From Chryseobacterium sp. H1D6B (GTDB lineage: Bacteria > Bacteroidota > Bacteroidia > Flavobacteriales > Weeksellaceae), in contig NZ_JARXVJ010000001.1 in the NCBI RefSeq assembly GCF_029892445.1, forward strand, positions 2,914,001 to 2,978,000: DNA of 64,000 bases, in the 5' to 3' direction. The notes under the pieces were generated by a model. It made no database searches. It was not told the origin of the DNA and saw only the letters and a list, made by a program, of their open reading frames with translations. The position numbers and the translations under genes are program-made. Positions 62,485-64,000 of this stretch are shown piece by piece (position 1 is the stretch's first letter; every line of letters starts with the position of its first letter).

Positions 62485-64000
62485 ATGAAGAACCGAAATT
62501 TCAAAAATGACAAAAGCAGCCTGCTAATAGGAACGGAGCTCAGTGGAAGCCAGATCATCCTCGAAACCTTTCTGCAGGAAGGCGTAAAAACGATATTTGG
62601 CTACCCGGGAGGAGCTATTATACCGATATATGATGCTCTTTATGACTACAAAGAAAGCTTAGAACATATACTCGTACGCCATGAGCAGGGGGCTGTACAC
62701 GCTGCTCAGGGCTTTGCAAGAGCATCGGGAGAAGTGGGTGTTGTATTGGCTACAAGCGGTCCCGGAGCCACCAACCTTATTACAGGTCTGGCTGACGCCA
62801 TGCTGGACAGCACACCGGTTGTATGCATTACGGGGCAGGTATATTCCCACCTTTTAGGAACAGATGCTTTTCAGGAAATAGATGTTATGAATATTACCAC
62901 TCCTGTTACCAAATGGAACTATCAGGTTACCGATGCAGATGAGCTTTCTGAAGTCTTATCCAAAGCATTTTATATTGCCCGATCCGGCAGACCGGGGCCT
63001 GTAGTTATTGATATAACGAAAAATGCCCAGCTGCAGAAAATTTTATACCAGGGCTATGCAGCTTGTAATTCCCTGAGAAGCTACCAGCCCGATCCTGAGG
63101 TGCAGACAGAACCGATTGAAAAAGCAGCGGAACTGATCAACAAAGCAGAACGCCCGTTTGTAATCGTAGGGCAGGGAGTGATCCTGGGAAAGGCCGAAAA
63201 GGAATTTTTACAGTTTATTGAAAAGTCCGGAATTCCTGTTGCATGGACTATTTTAGGAATGAGTGCTGTGCCTACAGATCATCCGCAGGCGGTAGGAATG
63301 GTAGGAATGCACGGCAATTACGGTCCTAATCTTCTTACCAACGAGTGTGATGTTCTCATTGCAGTAGGAATGCGTTTTGACGACCGCGTTACCGGAAGGC
63401 TTGACCAATACGCTGTACAGGCAGCGATTATTCACCTTGATATCGATAAAGCTGAAATAAATAAAAATGTAAAAGCTGCCGTGCCTGTAATAGGAAACTG
63501 CAGAGAAACACTGCCTCTGCTTACTTCATTGGTGGAAGCTAAACAATATACTGAATGGCATACAAGGTTTAAAGATTGTCAGGAAATAGAACACATTAAT
63601 TTAATAAGCGAAGAACTGAGCCCGTCAAATGGAGATATTACAATGGGAGAAGTGATAAAATACCTTAACGAATTAACTGAAGGAAATGCAGTCATTGTAA
63701 CCGATGTCGGACAGCATCAAATGGTAGCCTGCAGGTATGCTCATTTTAACTACTCTAAAAGTAATATTACCAGCGGCGGACTTGGAACAATGGGATTTTG
63801 TCTTCCTGCAGCGATAGGAGCATCCTATGGAACAGACCGGCAGATCATTGCTGTGATGGGAGATGGCGGAGCCCAAATGAATATACAGGAACTGGGGACG
63901 GTGATGCAGTATCAACCCAACATAAAAATTTTAATTCTTAATAACTGCTTTCTGGGAATGGTAAGGCAGTGGCAGGAATTATTCCATAATGAAAGATACT
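62485..64000 (+). CDS. ilvB: Acetolactate synthase large subunit, 3' end cut off
   Basis: At least 505 residues visible. Thiamine-diphosphate enzyme making acetolactate and acetohydroxybutyrate, first common step to Val/Leu/Ile. Seen: KTIFGYPGGAIIPIYDALYD, HEQGAVHAAQGFARASGEVG with the catalytic Glu, VLATSGPGATNLITGLADAM, RPGPVVIDITKNAQ, the central-domain VGMHGNYGPNLLTNECDVL, and VMGDGGAQMNIQELGTVMQY with the ThDP/Mg2+ motif GDG...N. The window ends in the last third; a small subunit gene is expected next. Start: ATG at 62485, six bases after ilvD. Confidence 0.95.
   Translation, partial: MKNRNFKNDKSSLLIGTELSGSQIILETFLQEGVKTIFGYPGGAIIPIYDALYDYKESLEHILVRHEQGAVHAAQGFARASGEVGVVLATSGPGATNLITGLADAMLDSTPVVCITGQVYSHLLGTDAFQEIDVMNITTPVTKWNYQVTDADELSEVLSKAFYIARSGRPGPVVIDITKNAQLQKILYQGYAACNSLRSYQPDPEVQTEPIEKAAELINKAERPFVIVGQGVILGKAEKEFLQFIEKSGIPVAWTILGMSAVPTDHPQAVGMVGMHGNYGPNLLTNECDVLIAVGMRFDDRVTGRLDQYAVQAAIIHLDIDKAEINKNVKAAVPVIGNCRETLPLLTSLVEAKQYTEWHTRFKDCQEIEHINLISEELSPSNGDITMGEVIKYLNELTEGNAVIVTDVGQHQMVACRYAHFNYSKSNITSGGLGTMGFCLPAAIGASYGTDRQIIAVMGDGGAQMNIQELGTVMQYQPNIKILILNNCFLGMVRQWQELFHNERY

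Overview
The window is an AT-rich stretch of a Bacteroidota chromosome, most like Chryseobacterium or a close Weeksellaceae relative. The signs are promoters of the Bacteroidota type (TTG, about 19 bases, TAnnTTTG), weak Shine-Dalgarno sequences, a type IX secretion (T9SS) C-terminal sorting domain, LytTR and TPR-HTH regulators, and a MKNLKKLNR..GG peptide leader that I associate with this group. The genus is an inference from gene style, not from a search. The content is mostly chromosomal housekeeping with small accessory pockets. I see no CRISPR array, prophage, rRNA operon or intact insertion sequence.

Layout. 1-6.1 kb: the end of a phytase, a membrane TPR-HTH regulator, a secreted protein, two small HTH proteins, a lipoprotein and tRNA-Leu(CAA). 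6.1-11.1 kb: a PhnP-like hydrolase, a large conserved protein of unknown role, a GAF/methionine sulfoxide reductase-like protein, a BtuF-like binding protein and MgtE. 11.2-11.9 kb: three tandem six-cysteine peptides with double-glycine leaders, two of them too short for routine ORF calling. 12-23.9 kb: rpsO, a sugar transporter, pnp, an AraC regulator, then rtcB, a HopJ-like gene and a WYL regulator, separated by five tandem copies of a roughly 192-bp repeat. 23.9-33.6 kb: a DUF1501/DUF1800 pair, glk, two YceI genes, a hydrolase, amt and sdaA. 33.6-41.9 kb: tyrA with a tyrosine leader peptide, a CPA2 antiporter, a LytTR two-component system with likely binding sites, ald and tsaE. 42.3-49.2 kb: a sulfatase cluster (Crp-like regulator, two paralogous lipoproteins, formylglycine-generating enzyme, small membrane protein, arylsulfatase, HAD phosphatase). 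49.3-55.1 kb: dnaG, clpP, a T9SS protein under a cobalamin riboswitch that is broken by an in-frame stop, and a phytase-like esterase. 55.3-64 kb: the tpiA operon, folP and ilvE-ilvD-ilvB.

The most striking regulatory content is ribosome-mediated attenuation. The ilv operon is preceded by two successive Ile/Val-rich leader peptides, each followed by its own intrinsic terminator. The second has a clear antiterminator pairing. tyrA is preceded by an 18-residue leader containing YYY and F, followed by a terminator. The first ilv leader and the tyr leader both begin exactly four bases after a -7 promoter box, so both mRNAs are probably leaderless. None of these short ORFs would appear in a routine annotation.

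Other connected units are the LytTR pair with 21-bp-spaced direct repeats upstream of the next gene's promoter, and the FGE/sulfatase pair, where the sulfatase carries the C-T-A-G-R motif and the FGE keeps both catalytic cysteines but has a lipoprotein signal.
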